A stretch of DNA of 64,000 bases from Actinotalea alkalitolerans (GTDB taxonomy: Bacteria; Actinomycetota; Actinomycetes; Actinomycetales; Cellulomonadaceae), in contig NZ_JAMBPP010000016.1 of the NCBI RefSeq assembly GCF_023369855.1, positions 1 to 64,000 on the forward strand, read 5' to 3'. Of this stretch, positions 8,579-18,833 are shown piece by piece. How positions within the stretch are numbered: position 1 is the stretch's first letter; every line of letters starts with the position of its first letter. The position numbers were made by a program, and so were the translations under genes. The notes beneath the pieces are model-generated. The model ran no database searches. It saw only the letters and a list, made by a program, of their open reading frames with translations, and was not told the DNA's origin.

Positions 8579-9502
8579 ATGACGACGACCAGTGAGACGA
8601 GAGCCGCACGTCTCGAGGACGAGCCGCTGCGACTGGCGGGCCCGCGGCCGGGCTTCGCACGTGGCACCCTGCTGTCCATCCGGGACATCTACGCCCACCG
8701 TGAGCTGCTGGGGCTCCTGGTCCGACGGGAGATCAGGGCCAAGTACAAGGACAGCACCCTCGGATTCTTCTGGAGCCTGGCGAAGCCCCTCGCGATGCTG
8801 CTGGTGTACTACATCGCCATCGGCAAGTTCCTCGGGGCCGAGGCCTCACCCCGGAACCCCGGCGGCATCCCCCAGTTCGCCATCTTCATCTTCACCGGGT
8901 TGACCGCCTGGCAGCTGTTCAGTGACATCGTCATCGGCAGCACCGGGTCGATCGTCGCCAACGCCGGCCTGATCAAGAAGGTGTACCTGCCACGGGAGGT
9001 CTTCCCGCTGAGCGTGCTCGGCTCCTCCCTCTTCAACTTCACGATCCAGCTCAGCATCCTCGTCGGCGCGACTGCGGTCGTCGGAGGCTTCCCGCTCGGC
9101 GGACGATGGCTGTACTTCCCCCTCGCGCTGGGGGTCCTCATCATCTTCGCCACAGCGGTGGGGATGTTCCTGGCGGCCGTCAACGTGTACCTGCGCGACA
9201 TCCAGTACCTGGTCGAGATCCTGTTGATGGTGCTGTTCTGGGCCTCGCCGATCGTCTACTCGTGGGCTTTGGTCCATGACAGGGTGGCCGGGACGCTGTT
9301 CGAGCAGCTCTACCTGCTCAACCCCATGACCCAGGTGATCATCGGGTTCCAGAACGTCTTCTGGGTGGCCGGAGACGGACAGCTCGTCCCGGAGCACATG
9401 GGCAGGTCCCTCGCCATCACCCTCGGCGTCTCGGTGTGTCTCCTCTGGCTCAGTCAGCGGACCTTCGCACGCCTCCAGAGCAACTTCGCCCAGGAGCTGT
9501 GA
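8579..9502 (+). CDS. wzm: ABC polysaccharide exporter, permease subunit (Wzm)
   Basis: 307 residues, ABC2-type membrane protein of the Wzm/TagG/RfbA kind. It forms the channel that moves lipid-linked polysaccharide across the membrane with the ATPase encoded next. The sequence shows the amphipathic LLVRREIRAKYKDSTLGFFWS entry region, six hydrophobic segments between about 65 and 290, and the LLNPMTQVI loop seen in this family. The start has GGGAG upstream; the stop overlaps the wzt ATG (TGATG). Its position inside the glycosyltransferase cluster supports export of the glycan made by this locus. Confidence 0.92.
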   Translation: MTTTSETRAARLEDEPLRLAGPRPGFARGTLLSIRDIYAHRELLGLLVRREIRAKYKDSTLGFFWSLAKPLAMLLVYYIAIGKFLGAEASPRNPGGIPQFAIFIFTGLTAWQLFSDIVIGSTGSIVANAGLIKKVYLPREVFPLSVLGSSLFNFTIQLSILVGATAVVGGFPLGGRWLYFPLALGVLIIFATAVGMFLAAVNVYLRDIQYLVEILLMVLFWASPIVYSWALVHDRVAGTLFEQLYLLNPMTQVIIGFQNVFWVAGDGQLVPEHMGRSLAITLGVSVCLLWLSQRTFARLQSNFAQEL

Positions 9503-10713
9503 TGTCGCCCTCCGTCATCGAGATCCACGACGTGTCCAAGCGTTTCGTCATTCGCAAGGAGAAGTCGCTCAAAGAGCGACTCGTCAACTTCGGCCGCTCC
9601 AACCTCCACAAGGAGGACTTCTGGGCGCTGCGGAACGTCGATGCGACGATCGAGTCCGGCAGCACCGTCGGGCTCATCGGGGCCAACGGCTCGGGCAAGA
9701 GCACGTTGCTCAAGATGATCGGCGGGATCCTCCAGCCGACGAGCGGCTCGGTCCAGCTCCGGGGGCGTCTCGCCGCGCTGCTCGAGCTCGGGGCGGGCTT
9801 CCACCCGGATCTCACCGGGAGGGAGAACGTCTACCTCAACGCCTCGATCCTCGGCCTGACCCGCCGACAGACTGACAAGTACTTCGACGCCATCGTCGAC
9901 TTCTCCGGGATCGAGCAGTTCATCGACACCCAGGTGAAGTTCTACTCCTCTGGGATGTATGTGCGCCTCGCCTTCGCGGTCGCGGTGCACGTCGACCCCG
10001 ACATCCTCCTCGTCGACGAGGTCCTGGCCGTCGGGGACGAGCCTTTCCAGCGCAAGTGCATGGACCGCATCCGCGGGTTCCAGCAGGAGGGACGCACCAT
10101 CGTCCTGGTGACTCACTCGCTCGACCAGGTCGCTGACCTCTGCGACCGAGCGATAGTCCTCGAGCACGGCCGGGTCCTCGCCGACGACGTGCCCCGTGAC
10201 GCCTTGAGGGTGCTGCGGGCGGACTTCGAGACCACCCGTCAGAAGGAGGTCGAGCAAGCGACGGACCCCAGCGGGACGGACAGGCCCAAGCGGCCCAACG
10301 TGAGCATCGCCGGAGTGCGTGTCATCGCGGACGACGACCCCGCGGAGCAGCCCACCATCGCGCCGACTGACAGTCTGACGATCGAGGTCGTCGTCGACGC
10401 CGGTGAACGCCTCGAGGACTGGATCCTGGGGATCGGGATCGACAACCCGCTCGGCGTGGTGGTCTACGGAACGAACACCCGTTTGCTCGGTACCCCCTTG
10501 CCACCGCTCGACGGGAGCATCCGGTACGCGTTCCGACTCCCGGCGATCCATCTGGGCGAGGGTGAGTACACGATCCATGCCTCCGTCGCCACCGGCTCAG
10601 GTCAAGAGGTCGCCCGACTGCCCATCGGCGGGCGTTTCATGATCAGGGCCGACGGGCGCTCGCAGGGGTATCTCTTCGTACCTGCCGAGTTCCGCGGCGA
10701 AGTGGACAGCTGA
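9502..10713 (+). CDS. wzt: ABC polysaccharide exporter, ATPase with sugar-binding C-terminus (Wzt)
   Basis: 403 residues. Walker A GANGSGKST at 60-68, the YSSGMYVRLAFA signature of the Wzt/TagH subfamily, and Walker B ILLVDEVLAVGD. After a linker of about 30 residues (around 250-275) there is a beta-rich domain to the end, like the Wzt C-terminal domain that in O-antigen exporters recognises the terminal modification of the glycan. That part (IAGVRVIADDDPAEQ... GEYTIHASVA) suggests export is gated by a chain-end group, possibly the methyl added by the FkbM protein upstream; this last link is inference. Only six bases separate it from the convergent amidase gene. Confidence 0.92.
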   Translation: MSPSVIEIHDVSKRFVIRKEKSLKERLVNFGRSNLHKEDFWALRNVDATIESGSTVGLIGANGSGKSTLLKMIGGILQPTSGSVQLRGRLAALLELGAGFHPDLTGRENVYLNASILGLTRRQTDKYFDAIVDFSGIEQFIDTQVKFYSSGMYVRLAFAVAVHVDPDILLVDEVLAVGDEPFQRKCMDRIRGFQQEGRTIVLVTHSLDQVADLCDRAIVLEHGRVLADDVPRDALRVLRADFETTRQKEVEQATDPSGTDRPKRPNVSIAGVRVIADDDPAEQPTIAPTDSLTIEVVVDAGERLEDWILGIGIDNPLGVVVYGTNTRLLGTPLPPLDGSIRYAFRLPAIHLGEGEYTIHASVATGSGQEVARLPIGGRFMIRADGRSQGYLFVPAEFRGEVDS

Positions 10714-10719
10714 CCGCTC

Positions 10720-12753
10720 TCACGGGAAGCGTGCGATCGCACGCAGGCGGTACTCCTCGCTGCTGACGATGTTGGAGCGCACGGCCGCCTCGCCTTGGAC
10801 GAGCAGGACGTCTGTCCACAGGTTCTGACCCGAGATGTCCGGGTAGCGCGCGAGGAAGTGCCGGTAGTTGAGCTGGACCTTGCGCTGCGCCGCCTCTCGG
10901 GAGCCGGTGACCTGGCTGATCACCCCACCACGACCGAGGGAGGGTACGCGGGCGGTCCAGTAGTTGATCTCTGCGCTCGATCCCGTGCGGCCGAGCAACG
11001 AGGTGTACATCCGACGGACCAGCCCACCATTCGTGCCACCGCTCTGCAGGAAGAACTCCTCGCTGGCCACAAGATGATTGGCGATCTCGTCGATCTTGAC
11101 GGTGCCCGCGGAGATCGCGGCGAGCCAGCTCCGCACCCCCTGCTCGTCTGTCGTACGCCCGAGGACGGTCCGGTACGCCTCGGCGATCTTCCGCCGGTGG
11201 TACTCCTCGCTGCTCGTCACGCCCGCCACGAGCGCCGACGAGCCCGCACCCGAGACGTACAGACCGGCCCACGTGTTCAGGCCGCCCGAGTCGGGCTTGC
11301 GACCGAGGAGGTCTGCGTAGAGGGCATTGACGACCGCTGCGGCCTCCTTGGCGCGCCCGGGGCTCGGAGCGGCCCAGGCCGCGTTGCGTATGCCGGGCAG
11401 CGCGGCCATGCCGCCGTCGCCGGGGCACGCCGTGAAGGCGACCTCACGATGCCCGAGGACGCGCGGCAGCCAGACGTTCTGGTTCGCGAACCGCGAGTTC
11501 TGCCCGCCCGAGGTGTAGAAGTTGAAGCTGCCCCGCGGATCGACGCCGTATGCGCCCAGGCGCCATCCGATGATCTCGGCCACGGCCTGCTGGGTGACGA
11601 TGGGTGGCAGGCTCCCGTAGGTGCCGAGCATCGAGACCCCGAGCGTGCCGGTGTTGAACCCGCCGGCGTGAACACCCACGACGGGCTGGGTCATGCTGCC
11701 CGCACGGCCCTCGTAGATGTTTCCCCACTTGTCGACGACGAAGTTGTAGCCGAGGTCGCACCAGCCTCGTCCGTTGATGTGATAGGCCGCGTCGTTGCGC
11801 AGCTGCTGCATGGCCTGGGCCTGGGTGGCGTAGTTGTTGGACCCGGCCGTGTGGTGGACGACCGCAGCGACGAGCTTGCTCGCGACGGCAGGCTTGCACA
11901 CCTGCGCGGGGGCGCCCCACTGGGCGCGGCTGATCACCCGCGGGGCACCCGCCGTGCTCACGGTCTCGACCGCCGCGGTGCCCACCGACCCCGAGGTCAG
12001 GTAGGAGGCGTTCTGGACCACGAGGCCCTCGTCGGCGACCGAGCCCACCACGGCGTCGGTCGCCACAGCGTCGGAGGAGATCAGGGCGAGCTCGATGCCC
12101 TCGGGACCGCCCTGCTCGGACGCCGCGAACGACACCTGCACAGCGTCGGCCTCGCCGACCCAGAGCGGGTCGGTGCCACCGCGCGCGGCGGCGTTCTCCG
12201 CGTCGGGGGTACCCGCGTCAGGGCCGTCGTCCCCGACCTCGAGGACCACCCAGTCGCCCCACCCGTCCTCGGCGCGGGTCCTGACCTGGACGTCGAGCCC
12301 GTCGACCGAGGCGTCCTGCGGCCAGGTCACACCGAGCGTCTGGAACCCGTCGGTCTCAACGACCTCGCTCTCGACCCGCCCGTCACCGACCAGCTGGTCG
12401 GTGACGATCACCGCGTCGTCGGCCTGCGCGAGCGGGAGGTCCGTGGGCTGGATCACCTCGCCCGTGGGCTCGACCGCAGGGACGACGACCGCGATCTCCT
12501 CGAGGGTCATCCCCGCAGGCAGGTCGGCCTCGGGCTGCTCCTGCTGCTCGGCAGGCTCGGTCGGCTCGACCGGCGCGGGGGCCGACGTTGCCGCGGTGTT
12601 CTCACCCGTCACCCCCGTGGGCGCGGACAACACGGTAGGGGTGGCGACCGCCGAGGTCACGGCGGTGGCCAGCGCGAGCGCGAGCGAGAGTGCTGAACGG
12701 GAGAGCATGTGGGGTCCTGACGCGAGACGGAGAGTCATCGCGAGTGTCGGCAC
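10720..12753 (-). CDS. Secreted PGRP-type N-acetylmuramoyl-alanine amidase with four DUF4214-like repeats
   Basis: 677 residues from GTG 12753; ATG 12738 is an equally good start and leaves the signal peptide (LSRSALSLALALATAVTSAVA) intact. After an acidic Pro-rich linker and a region to about 270, residues 270-455 form an amidase_2/PGRP domain with VVHHTAGSNNY (H300, H301), GYNFVVDKWGNIYEGRAG and LGHREVAFTACPG (H435, C443) as zinc ligands and active site. It cleaves the amide bond between muramic acid and the peptide stem. Residues 472-675 carry four DUF4214-like units (LYADLLGRKPDSGG, YRTVLGRTTDEQG, YTSLLGRTGSSA, YRHFLARYPDISG). It mirrors the SpoIID protein on the far side of wzm-wzt. Confidence 0.9.
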   Translation of the reverse strand: MPTLAMTLRLASGPHMLSRSALSLALALATAVTSAVATPTVLSAPTGVTGENTAATSAPAPVEPTEPAEQQEQPEADLPAGMTLEEIAVVVPAVEPTGEVIQPTDLPLAQADDAVIVTDQLVGDGRVESEVVETDGFQTLGVTWPQDASVDGLDVQVRTRAEDGWGDWVVLEVGDDGPDAGTPDAENAAARGGTDPLWVGEADAVQVSFAASEQGGPEGIELALISSDAVATDAVVGSVADEGLVVQNASYLTSGSVGTAAVETVSTAGAPRVISRAQWGAPAQVCKPAVASKLVAAVVHHTAGSNNYATQAQAMQQLRNDAAYHINGRGWCDLGYNFVVDKWGNIYEGRAGSMTQPVVGVHAGGFNTGTLGVSMLGTYGSLPPIVTQQAVAEIIGWRLGAYGVDPRGSFNFYTSGGQNSRFANQNVWLPRVLGHREVAFTACPGDGGMAALPGIRNAAWAAPSPGRAKEAAAVVNALYADLLGRKPDSGGLNTWAGLYVSGAGSSALVAGVTSSEEYHRRKIAEAYRTVLGRTTDEQGVRSWLAAISAGTVKIDEIANHLVASEEFFLQSGGTNGGLVRRMYTSLLGRTGSSAEINYWTARVPSLGRGGVISQVTGSREAAQRKVQLNYRHFLARYPDISGQNLWTDVLLVQGEAAVRSNIVSSEEYRLRAIARFP

Positions 12754-12757
12754 GTTG

Positions 12758-12770
12758 TGACCTCAGGTCA
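12758..12770. promoter_or_regulatory. Palindrome TGACCTCAGGTCA between amidase and rmlB
   Basis: A perfect six-base half-site pair around one central base, five bases upstream of the amidase GTG. It is placed where a repressor would block amidase transcription. The regulator is unknown. Confidence 0.4.
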
Positions 12771-12846
12771 AGGAACGCCGCGCCTGATGTCCGAAGCATC
12801 CTGATATCACACCTCCGCAAGGCCGTCGACCCGGGGTCCGTCGGGC

Positions 12847-12852
12847 TAGGCT
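12847..12852 (+). promoter_or_regulatory. Probable -10 box of the rmlB-ugd operon
   Basis: TAGGCT followed by a leader of about 30 bases with a GGAGG ribosome site (12878-12882) and GTG at 12888. The related chimera at 21642 has TAGGGT in the corresponding place. Confidence 0.5.
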
Positions 12853-12866
12853 GCTCGCTGACCTGA

Positions 12867-13883
<1,017 letters not shown>

Positions 13884-13916
13884 CCGGCCGACCCCACCTC
13901 AGACAAGGACGTCCAG

Positions 13917-15251
13917 ATGACGCAGCTCTCGGTGATCGGATGCGGGTACCTCGGGGCGGTGCACGCGGCGTGCATGGCGGACCTCGGGCACGAGGTCGTC
14001 GGGGTCGACGTCGACCCCGACAAGGTCGCCCAGCTCGCCGCCGGCAAGGCACCGTTCCACGAGCCCGGCTTCGACGACCTGCTCCAGCGGGCCATCGCGA
14101 GCGGCCGGCTGCGGTTCACCACGGACATCGCCGAGGTGCACGGCTCGCAGGTGCACTTCATCTGCGTGGGCACACCGCAGCAGGCCGGGCGGAACGCCGC
14201 GGACCTGACCTACGTCCACGCGGCCGTGGAGGCCCTGCTCCCCCACCTCGCGGTGCACGCCGACGGTCCTGTGGTCGTGGTCGGCAAGTCCACCGTGCCG
14301 GTGGGCACCGCCGCGGAGATCGCCGCACGGATCGACGCCGACGCACCCGGCTCGGGGGCGAGCCTGGTGTGGAACCCCGAGTTCCTGCGCGAGGGGTTCG
14401 CCATCCAGGACACCGTGGCGCCGGACCGCATTGTCTACGGTCTCGGCCCGGGAGATCGCGGGCAGGCCGCGCGGGTCGTCCTGGACACGGTCTACGCGAG
14501 CCAGCTCGAACGCCACACCCCGCTCATCACCACCGACTACGCGACCGCCGAGCTCGTCAAGGTCGCGGCGAACTCGTTCCTCGCGACCAAGATCTCCTTC
14601 ATCAACGCGATGGCCGAGCTGTGCGAGGCCACGGGCGCGGACGTCACCCAGCTCGCCGAGGCGATCGGTCACGACGAGCGCATCGGCCCCAAGTTCCTGC
14701 GGGCCGGCGTCGGCTTCGGGGGTGGTTGCCTGCCCAAGGACATCCGCGCCTTCATGGCCAGGGCCGGGGAGCTCGGGGTGGACCAGGCGCTGACCTTCCT
14801 GCGCGAGGTCGACGCGATCAACCTGAGGCGGCGCACCCACGTGGTCGAGCTCGCCCGGACGGCGTGCGGCGGCGACCTCTCGGGTGCCCGTGTCACGGTC
14901 CTCGGTGCGGCGTTCAAGCCGCACAGCGACGACGTCCGTGACTCCCCGGCCCTGGAGGTCGCCTCGACGATCGCCGGGGCGGGTGCGCACGTCACCATCA
15001 CCGACCCGGCCGCGCTGGAGAACGTGCGGCGGGTGCGTCCTGACCTCAACCTCGCGGCGGACCCGCTCGAGGCCGCCGACCGGGCCGATGTCGTGGTGCT
15101 GCTGACCGAGTGGGAGGAGTACGTCACGCTCGACCCCGAGCAGCTCGGCACCGTGGTGGCCCATCGGCAGGTCATCGACGGTCGCAACGCCCTGGACCCG
15201 GTGCGCTGGCGTGCAGCCGGATGGACCTACACGGGCCTGGGTCGGCCCTGA
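13917..15251 (+). CDS. ugd: UDP-glucose 6-dehydrogenase
   Basis: 444 residues. It oxidises UDP-glucose to UDP-glucuronate using NAD. N-terminal Rossmann domain (SVIGCGYLGAVHAACMADLGHEVVGVD), a central helical domain with TDYATAELVKVAANSFLATKISFINAMAE, the catalytic Cys (C271) in GGGCLPKDI, and a C-terminal domain ending in GWTYTGLGRP. Starts at ATG with AAGGA upstream, second gene after rmlB. Its last 37 codons and 31 bases beyond the stop are repeated at 21720-21861. The 260 bases between this stop and the convergent GT4 gene hold no gene that I can support. Confidence 0.95.
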   Translation: MTQLSVIGCGYLGAVHAACMADLGHEVVGVDVDPDKVAQLAAGKAPFHEPGFDDLLQRAIASGRLRFTTDIAEVHGSQVHFICVGTPQQAGRNAADLTYVHAAVEALLPHLAVHADGPVVVVGKSTVPVGTAAEIAARIDADAPGSGASLVWNPEFLREGFAIQDTVAPDRIVYGLGPGDRGQAARVVLDTVYASQLERHTPLITTDYATAELVKVAANSFLATKISFINAMAELCEATGADVTQLAEAIGHDERIGPKFLRAGVGFGGGCLPKDIRAFMARAGELGVDQALTFLREVDAINLRRRTHVVELARTACGGDLSGARVTVLGAAFKPHSDDVRDSPALEVASTIAGAGAHVTITDPAALENVRRVRPDLNLAADPLEAADRADVVVLLTEWEEYVTLDPEQLGTVVAHRQVIDGRNALDPVRWRAAGWTYTGLGRP

Positions 15252-15282
15252 TCTGCACGATTCCTCCACCACGCCCACCCCT
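15141..15282 (+). repeat. Direct repeat R2, copy 1 (end of ugd and downstream)
   Basis: 142 bases covering the last 37 codons of ugd, its stop and 31 bases of downstream DNA. Copy 2 is at 21720-21861 with four substitutions and no gaps by hand count (138/142). The repeats bracket the opposite-strand glycosylation cassette. Confidence 0.92.
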
Positions 15283-15511
15283 CGGCGTGGCGACGGACCC
15301 GGCGACGACGGGAGTGGACGGGTCACCGAACACGTCCCCACGCCGACTCGTCGTCCTCGTTCGTGACGGGGACGAGGAGACGATTCCCAGCATGCTCACG
15401 AGGACCACCATGCCGGTCGGAACAGATCGCGCGGTGCGGCAGGTGTTTCATGGGCATCCGAACGTGTGAGGGACGCGAGCCCCCACAGGCCTCGTCACCA
15501 CCGGTGGAGAG

Positions 15512-16687
15512 TCAACGAGCACCTGACCGTGTCTGACGTCTACGTCCCGCATGAGGCCAGACCCCATGGGGCGCCGCGCCAAGCGAGCCCAGGATCTCTT
15601 CGAAACGAGCAACCACGATGTCTGGCGTGCACTCCTCGCGGGCAAAGGAGTCGACCCCTGCCGCCGCACCCTCGACGGTGAGCTCACGCAGTGCGCGAGT
15701 GATCGCCGCCGCGTCACGCGGTGGAACGATGCGGCCGTGCCCTGAGCGCTGCACCGGAATCCGGACACCTGGCAGGTCCGATGCCACCACACGCACGCCA
15801 CGCAGCATCGCCTCGACCTGGACGATCCCGAAGGCCTCGAAGGAGTTGATCGAGGGAAGAGCGAACACGTCAAGCGACGCATAGAAGTCGGCGAGGTGCT
15901 CGTCCGTGAGGAATCCGAGAAGACGCACGCGCGGATCTCCGTCGATGGCCGCACGAACACGATCGACCACGCTTCCGCCCGCGACCTGCGCGAAGTCGCC
16001 GCCGATCAGGAGCCGGGCGTCCGGCCCGAGCTCACGGAAGCCCTGGACGAGGTACTCCAGCCCCTTCTCCTCGACGATCCTCCCGAGGAAGCCGACATGC
16101 AGGCCGTCCCCGTCGCGAAACGACGCCGCACCCGGCCCACGGTCGAGCGCGGGGGCCGAGACCGGTGTGAAGCGCCCGCGCATGGCGCCGTGCAGACGGC
16201 TGTGCTCGGCGTAGTCGGCCGTGGTCACCGCGATCCGCGCAGAGCGTCGCAGGGCAGTACGGTGCGAGGCGTCAAGGACAGCGGACTGAAAGGCATTGAA
16301 CGCGCCTGGGGGCATCGAGACGTCGCACTGGTAGAGCGTCACCAGATGCTCGCGAGGTACCGCCAGCGCGATCGCACCGGCCTCGAGCATCGGTGCGTTG
16401 AGCAACGTCATCCGCGCTCTCTGGGCGAGCCGCACGGCTGTCGGGACGAACGACGGGCTGATGATCCCCTTGCCGATCCGGGCGACCACACCGGTTCGGA
16501 CGACCTCGACCCCGTTGAGGATCTCGCGCGCAGGTGTGGCCGGGTCGTGGTGGCCGGCGACGACCACCACCCGATGACCGCGGCTCGCGAGCCCTTCGGC
16601 CACCATCCGGGCGTACTCGGTCACACCCGAGACGTACGGCGAGTAGTAGTTCAGCACCTGCAGAACATCGATCGGACGCTCATCCAC
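15512..16687 (-). CDS. GT4 family glycosyltransferase
   Basis: 391 residues from GTG 16687. N-terminal GT-B domain opening DVLQVLNYYSPYVSGVTEYARMVA (the usual acceptor-side Gly loop), then a donor domain starting LHVGFLGRIVEEKGLEYLVQGF and ending with SFEAFGIVQVEAMLRGVRVVASD, the E-x7-E motif. Similar to mannosyl- and glucosyltransferases of polysaccharide clusters. Its GTG start overlaps the end of the large membrane protein gene by eight bases, so it is the last gene of the five-gene leftward cassette. An upstream in-frame start at 16732 would overlap by over 50 bases and is less likely. Confidence 0.88.
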   Translation of the reverse strand: MDERPIDVLQVLNYYSPYVSGVTEYARMVAEGLASRGHRVVVVAGHHDPATPAREILNGVEVVRTGVVARIGKGIISPSFVPTAVRLAQRARMTLLNAPMLEAGAIALAVPREHLVTLYQCDVSMPPGAFNAFQSAVLDASHRTALRRSARIAVTTADYAEHSRLHGAMRGRFTPVSAPALDRGPGAASFRDGDGLHVGFLGRIVEEKGLEYLVQGFRELGPDARLLIGGDFAQVAGGSVVDRVRAAIDGDPRVRLLGFLTDEHLADFYASLDVFALPSINSFEAFGIVQVEAMLRGVRVVASDLPGVRIPVQRSGHGRIVPPRDAAAITRALRELTVEGAAAGVDSFAREECTPDIVVARFEEILGSLGAAPHGVWPHAGRRRQTRSGAR

Positions 16688-18833
16688 CGCCACGCACCCC
16701 CTCCAGCTCGAAGCCTGGTCCTCCACCCACACCGTCGGACCCGGTGTCCACGATGACGGTCGACACTCGCTCTGTCAGCATCAGGGGCACACCACCCGCC
16801 GAGTCCGACAGGTGTGGCACGGCCGTCGCTCCGAGCGGGACGACAGCGACCACCGCATCGGGAGGCAACCCTGCTACCTCGACGTAGACCGTCGTCGACG
16901 CCGACTCGGAACGCAGCACCGTCATCGTCGCGAGGTCAGCGCCTGCGATGCCCCCGCCTGGGCTCGCATGGTGCGACCACTCCGCGGCCATTCCCGTCGG
17001 GGCGATCACGACGACGGGGCCACGGGACATGTCGATCAGCGTGAACCGGTCGTTGCGATGGACCACCGTCCCCTCGTCTGCGTCGACCACGGCGCCAGGT
17101 CCGATGAGCACGAAGCGATCGAGCTCGCCCGCCCAATGCCTGCTGGTGCCGAGATAGTCGAGCCACAGGCTGACGTAGGACGTGAGCCTGTGGTCGCGCA
17201 GGGCCTCCGAGAGCCACAGCTGGCTGAAGAAGTCCGGGACGACCACGGTGACGTCCTCCCCGTCACCACCGCGGAGGTCGGAGATCCAGGAGGCTGCCTC
17301 CGCGAAGTCGTCGTCGACGTGACGGGACAGCGCGTAGGCACGGTCGAGCCCGTGGGGCGCTGCTCGCAGGTTCACCAGCGGAAACACCACAACGGTCATC
17401 GCCAGGCATACCACCAGGACGGTGCGCACGCCACGGAAGCGGGGACGTCGGGCGGCGAGCACCCCGAGCCGGTCGACCAGCCCACGCCAGCCGTCGACGA
17501 CCGCAAGGGTGACGAACGGGGTGAAGAGCACCGCTGTGCGCAGCTGCGTGTAGCCGTGGTGACCGATGGTCGCCATCGCCAGGTACACGCCACCGACAGC
17601 GAGCATCGGCCACCACATGCGTCGCCAAGGCGCGGTCAGGAGGGCGAGGAGCAGACCCGCGACGGCGACGACGACGAGCACGACACCGGTCCGCGACGCG
17701 CCCGCGGGTGCGATGAGCGAGGTAGCGCCGACCACGCGCGCGGCAGCAGGCCACCAGCCCTCGCTGAACAACGGCGAGCCGATCGCATCACCGGAACGAT
17801 CGTTCAGCACGAGTGACGCGACGCCTCGCACAGCTCCCGGCCCGGCGAGCACCAGTGCTCCGACCACGATGCCCGCCATGCGGAGAATGTCCGCCCTGAT
17901 CTGCGGCCAACGTTGGAGAAGCACGACGCCCGCGACTGCAGGGGCGACGAAGAGCAGCAACTCTGTGTAGACCGCGACTACGCCTGCGAGTAGCACGACC
18001 GCCGGCCACGCCAGGTCACGTTCCTTCAAGCTTGCCGCGGCGACTGCCACAGCCAGCACACCGAGACAGACGCCCAGCAACGAGTCCGCGTTCTGCTGGT
18101 AGGCCTGCTGGACCAGCAGGGCCGAGCTCCCCGTCAGGATCCCTGCCGCCGCACCGCCACAGCGACCGAACCCGAGGAGGCGCCCCGCGACATAGCCGGC
18201 CGGCACCATGAGCGAGATCCACACGGCCATCGCGGCCATGGCCTGATCCCTCGGGCTGGTCCCGGACGCGACGCTCAGGGCCGCGTGGACGAGGGGCTGC
18301 CCGATGCGGACTGGGAAGGTGAGGGAGGAGCGGATCGGCTGTTCGGCCGGTGTCATCGCATCGAGAGACGGTCCTTCAGGTGCGAATGCGGGTACCGGGG
18401 TGATGTCATGGTCGATCAGGTACTCGGCCTGGGTGACGTAGTAGAAGACGTCGTGGCTCGGGTTCGGGGAGATCGGTCGGGCATCGCCTGCCCACAGCGA
18501 CGGGAGCAGGGCAACGGCCCCGACGACGGCGCCGCCCGCGAGCAGCCCGATCGCAGCACGCACCGGGCCACGACCAATCCGCCACGGCCGCGCGCCGCGC
18601 CGGATCGCGACCACGGCGACGACGCCTGCGACAACGGCCGCGACCATGAGGGAGCCAGCAGCGGCCACGACGAACGAGGTCCACGAGCTCACCGCCGCGA
18701 GGAAGGCCACCCCGACGAGCGGGAAGGCGGGGACGAGCGTACGAAGCCGTTCCTCCGGCAGCGGCGCCAGGACGGCCCATCCGAGTGCCGTGGACACGGC
18801 AAGAGCAACCACCACGTAGACGATCGCGGTCAT
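16680..18833 (-). CDS. Large polytopic membrane protein, possible GT-C glycosyltransferase
   Basis: 717 residues from ATG 18833, which overlaps the flippase stop (TGATG). Roughly a dozen hydrophobic segments fill residues 1-470, followed by an extracytoplasmic part of about 240 residues. A long first outer loop contains ISPNPSHDVFYYVTQAEYL, where an acidic residue next to aromatic residues resembles the catalytic loop of GT-C enzymes that use polyprenyl-phosphate sugars. I do not recognise a named family. With a polyprenyl-phosphopentose synthase, a phosphatase and a flippase beside it, an outer-face glycosyltransferase is the best inference; a polysaccharide polymerase is an alternative. Confidence 0.7.
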   Translation of the reverse strand: MTAIVYVVVALAVSTALGWAVLAPLPEERLRTLVPAFPLVGVAFLAAVSSWTSFVVAAAGSLMVAAVVAGVVAVVAIRRGARPWRIGRGPVRAAIGLLAGGAVVGAVALLPSLWAGDARPISPNPSHDVFYYVTQAEYLIDHDITPVPAFAPEGPSLDAMTPAEQPIRSSLTFPVRIGQPLVHAALSVASGTSPRDQAMAAMAVWISLMVPAGYVAGRLLGFGRCGGAAAGILTGSSALLVQQAYQQNADSLLGVCLGVLAVAVAAASLKERDLAWPAVVLLAGVVAVYTELLLFVAPAVAGVVLLQRWPQIRADILRMAGIVVGALVLAGPGAVRGVASLVLNDRSGDAIGSPLFSEGWWPAAARVVGATSLIAPAGASRTGVVLVVVAVAGLLLALLTAPWRRMWWPMLAVGGVYLAMATIGHHGYTQLRTAVLFTPFVTLAVVDGWRGLVDRLGVLAARRPRFRGVRTVLVVCLAMTVVVFPLVNLRAAPHGLDRAYALSRHVDDDFAEAASWISDLRGGDGEDVTVVVPDFFSQLWLSEALRDHRLTSYVSLWLDYLGTSRHWAGELDRFVLIGPGAVVDADEGTVVHRNDRFTLIDMSRGPVVVIAPTGMAAEWSHHASPGGGIAGADLATMTVLRSESASTTVYVEVAGLPPDAVVAVVPLGATAVPHLSDSAGGVPLMLTERVSTVIVDTGSDGVGGGPGFELEGVRGGG

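Noticed and set aside
10795-12696. 633-codon plus-strand frame opposite the amidase
   Set aside because: Antisense of a well-supported amidase; no motif and biased composition.
15283-15511. Possible small gene or terminator between ugd and the GT4 gene
   Set aside because: Frames there have no start signals or motif. A weak CTCGTC...GACGAG pairing near 15350 is too short and irregular to call a terminator.
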